Below are positions 62,350-64,000 of a DNA stretch of 64,000 bases, piece by piece. The position numbers were made by a program, and so were the translations under genes. The notes under the pieces are model-generated. The model was not told the DNA's origin. It searched no databases and saw only the letters and a program-made list of their open reading frames with translations. Position 1 is the first letter of the stretch. Every line of letters begins with the position of its first letter. The DNA is from Dehalococcoidia bacterium UBA2991 (GTDB lineage: Bacteria; Chloroflexota; Dehalococcoidia; Tepidiformales; Tepidiformaceae), in contig DEAD01000013.1 in the NCBI GenBank assembly GCA_002346645.1, positions 175,226 to 239,225 on the forward strand, written 5' to 3'.

Positions 62350-63150
62350 CTACTGGAAGCGACTCGGCAGAGGTTCAGCCTTTGGTGGCAAAGCAATTTC
62401 ATGGTCAAGCCAGATACCGATATTTTCGCCGGTCCGACCATCATCTCCCTCTTTAAGTAGATCTATAAGGAGGGCCGCGATCTGCTCAGGACGCATCCAT
62501 GCCTCCAGCAGCTCAGGGGGAGGTGTCCTACCCAGAGCAGTGCGAATCATCTTTGAGTCTGTAGCATCCATACAGAGAGCGTTCACTCGTATTCCATCTG
62601 ACGCGAGGACCCGTGCCCAAGCCTGCGTAAAACCATTGATGCCCCACTTAGAAGCATCGTAAATATCCATGTTAGTACCTCCACCGGTGGAATATCCCGG
62701 CGGGGGACAGATGTGGTCAGTGGCAATGTTCACGATATGACCGCCACCCATCTGGGCCATGTGGGGAGCAATAGCACGACCGGAAAGAAAGACACCTTTG
62801 AGATTAGTAGCAATCACGGCATCGAAATCATCGATGGCTTTCTCCCAGGGATCGAGAGGATAGGTAGAGCGCCAAGTACCCGCATTACTAACCATCGTAT
62901 GAATACGCTCGAATCTATTAATCGCCCCATCGACAAACCGCTTGATTTCATCAGCATTGCTGACATCAGCTTCTGAAGCTGTGACAGCCACACCAACGGC
63001 TTCAAGTTCGGTAGCGAGCTCGTTTACAGAAGGATCAATATCGCAAAGAGCAAGAGCAACCCCTTCATTGGCTAGGGCACGCGCAATCCCTTTTCCTATG
63101 CCATTCGCGGCACCCGTGATGATAGCGGCTGTGCCTTCCAAGACCGTCAT
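62350..63150 (-). CDS. Short-chain dehydrogenase/reductase
   Basis: A 266-residue SDR: AAIITGAANGIGKGIARALANEG, DVSNADEIKRF, SNAGTW, VNIATDHICPP and catalytic YDASKWGINGF. The catalytic serine position reads Ala-Thr-Asp, so the usual Ser is replaced by Thr. AAGGGGGAG lies 6 nt before the ATG. Its first 17 codons and upstream region are duplicated beyond the rhodanese gene, see 63782-63887. Confidence 0.85.
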   Translation of the reverse strand: MTVLEGTAAIITGAANGIGKGIARALANEGVALALCDIDPSVNELATELEAVGVAVTASEADVSNADEIKRFVDGAINRFERIHTMVSNAGTWRSTYPLDPWEKAIDDFDAVIATNLKGVFLSGRAIAPHMAQMGGGHIVNIATDHICPPPGYSTGGGTNMDIYDASKWGINGFTQAWARVLASDGIRVNALCMDATDSKMIRTALGRTPPPELLEAWMRPEQIAALLIDLLKEGDDGRTGENIGIWLDHEIALPPKAEPLPSRFQ

Positions 63151-63203
63151 GAGCTACTCCCCCTTGGAGTCAGACCTGCAACAGTACCTTCATCAGGTTG
63201 GCC
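63098..63203. repeat. Flanking repeat, copy 1 (start of the SDR gene)
   Basis: These 106 bp cover codons 1-17 of the SDR gene and its upstream region. They match 63782-63887 at a constant offset of 684 bp, with about ten scattered differences. Together the copies bracket the AT-rich rhodanese gene. Confidence 0.9.
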
Positions 63204-63215
63204 ATTGGCAACGGC

Positions 63216-63731
63216 TTACTGGTTCCAAGGCATTTTGGCCATGAGCTTGGCAAGACCACACCATCCCGTTAGCCCCGCAATGGTGAGGCCCGCGCCAAAG
63301 AATGCAGCACCAAAGGCAAAAGCAGGATTCACAAAAAACCCGAGTAGTGCGAATGTTAGAACGCTAACTCCAATGGTTAACTGCACCTGACGGTCTAGCG
63401 GTAAAAACTTTTTACCACTGCTTTCAACTGGGAAACCAGCCTGCTGCCATGCCTCAATCCCACCTTCAATGTTATAGACGTCAAGTGCTTGATTCTCAGC
63501 AATCAGCTTTTGGCAAGCGTTGTTACCGCGCGTACCTTTTTGGCAGTGAATCAGGATTTTCTTCTTGACCTGAGAGATGTCGTTAGAGCTAATGGAGCCT
63601 AGCGGATGTAAAGCTGAACCTTTAATTTTTTGTGATGCATGTTCTGCAGGCTCCCGTACATCAATCAAAATAGCTTCATCATTTTCAAGCCATTTTTGGG
63701 CAGTTTTTACTTCAACTTGTCTAACATTCAT
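63216..63731 (-). CDS. Rhodanese with C-terminal DUF2892/YgaP-type membrane helices (probable insertion)
   Basis: A 171-residue protein: rhodanese domain (residues 1-105) with the catalytic cysteine in IHCQKGTRGN, and two hydrophobic helices of the DUF2892 type (about 115-162). It could move sulfur at the membrane in the manner of YgaP. Codon choice is visibly AT-richer than in the neighbours (many AAA, TTT, ATT), and its residues resemble proteobacterial versions. It is flanked by 106-bp direct repeats of the SDR 5' end, indicating late acquisition. Ribosome site AAGG is about 11 nt before the ATG. Confidence 0.88.
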   Translation of the reverse strand: MNVRQVEVKTAQKWLENDEAILIDVREPAEHASQKIKGSALHPLGSISSNDISQVKKKILIHCQKGTRGNNACQKLIAENQALDVYNIEGGIEAWQQAGFPVESSGKKFLPLDRQVQLTIGVSVLTFALLGFFVNPAFAFGAAFFGAGLTIAGLTGWCGLAKLMAKMPWNQ

Positions 63732-63757
63732 CAGCAGGCATACCTTACTAGTTTCAA

Positions 63758-63834
63758 AATCCCTTGTTGTTCACCTTAATCATGCCATTCGCGGCACCTG
63801 TGATGATAGCGGCTGTGCCTTCCAAGACCGTCAT
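63758..63834 (-). pseudogene. SDR 5' stub
   Basis: From the ATG at 63834, the frame repeats the SDR start (MTVLEGTAAIITGAANG), then diverges into about eight unrelated residues and meets a TGA at 63758-63760. It is a truncated copy of the gene at 62350-63150 and probably non-functional, though its ribosome site is intact. Confidence 0.75.
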
Positions 63835-63887
63835 AAGCTACTCCCCCTTGGAGTCTGGGCAGCAACGGTACCTTCATCAGAGTGGCC
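63782..63887. repeat. Flanking repeat, copy 2 (truncated SDR 5' end)
   Basis: Near-identical to 63098-63203. It holds the ATG and first 17 codons of the SDR with its ribosome site, then identity stops exactly where the rhodanese segment begins. Confidence 0.9.
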
Positions 63888-63987
63888 TTCGTTCAAGATT
63901 GTCAAACGTCTCAATTGTGAACGCTCTCCAAAGATGACAGCCAAGATCGTTTCTAGGACGCCAAGAAAAGAGACGCTTTAGGAGATT

Positions 63988-64000
63988 ATGGCGGAGAGGG
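63988..64000 (+). CDS. Possible gene start running off the window
   Basis: AGGAG lies 4 nt before an ATG at 63988, followed by codons for Ala-Glu-Arg before the window ends. The spacing and the ribosome site suggest a real start, but only four codons are visible. The spacer between 63888 and 63980 holds nothing else. Confidence 0.35.

Noticed and set aside
1..64000. Insertion sequences, phage genes, CRISPR arrays or a replication origin
   Set aside because: No transposase, integrase or phage protein, no regularly spaced direct repeats, and no DnaA-box cluster was noticed.

Overview
The window looks like a chromosomal segment of a free-living, probably marine, member of the Chloroflexota (Dehalococcoidia/SAR202-like). 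This is an inference. It rests on a short EF-Ts, a biotin ligase without a DNA-binding domain, and many Cys-less thiolase-like/DUF35 pairs, cytochromes P450, SDRs and LLM flavoproteins beside ordinary housekeeping genes. Base composition is moderate and even, except for one visibly AT-richer gene near the right end. There is no phage, transposase, CRISPR array or rRNA. Genes are tightly packed, with many 1-4 nt overlaps and TTG/GTG starts. No gene-free stretch exceeds 300 bases; the longest spacers are about 280 (48.5 kb) and about 250 (40.1, 55.9 and 63.8 kb).

Layout. 0-4.7 kb: leftward arginine operon argC-argJ-argB-argD-(small membrane protein)-argG. 4.7-12.4 kb: metallo-beta-lactamase protein, thiolase-like/DUF35/VOC set, then a leftward ABC exporter (ATPase plus giant FtsX-type permease) followed by an SDR. 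12.6-19 kb: 50-residue membrane protein, DUF402 protein, argS, DUF429, nitroreductase, DUF885 metallopeptidase, DinB-like protein. 19.2-25.9 kb: two tandem SnoaL-like proteins, tRNA-Arg, FmdB-type zinc ribbon, PTE-family hydrolase, thioesterase, bacilliredoxin with a palindromic operator candidate, and a leftward group GH18-like protein-rsmD-coaD-coiled coil. 26-35.4 kb: greA-like gene with terminator, lysS-Nudix-serS, clpP, tiny zinc ribbon, class I aldolase, an unrecognised His-rich protein, UPF0104 flippase-like protein, TfoX-like protein.

35.5-52.8 kb is a catabolic-looking block: four P450s, SDRs, a second thiolase-like/DUF35 pair, acyl-CoA synthetase, tRNA-Gly, EthD-like and SnoaL-like proteins, an MFS transporter, DUF3500, LLM monooxygenase and VOC protein. 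Together these suggest oxidation, CoA activation and carbon-carbon cleavage of hydrophobic, possibly isoprenoid or steroid-like, substrates (inference). 52.9-60.6 kb: nfeD-slipin pair, birA, and the translation/lipid operon rpsB-tsf-pyrH-frr-uppS-cdsA. Between birA and rpsB lies a striking leftward 19-codon ORF with a near-perfect Shine-Dalgarno, an internal anti-Shine-Dalgarno palindrome and a strong intrinsic terminator. 60.7-64 kb: alpha/beta hydrolase, TVP38 membrane protein, SDR, and an AT-rich rhodanese gene between two ~106-bp near-identical copies of the SDR gene's 5' end.

Two expression themes recur. Several genes have a TANNNT box about 6-8 nt before the start codon and no Shine-Dalgarno, implying leaderless mRNAs. 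At least two genes seem to begin at non-standard codons (CTG for tsf; apparently GTT for the small membrane protein in the arg operon).
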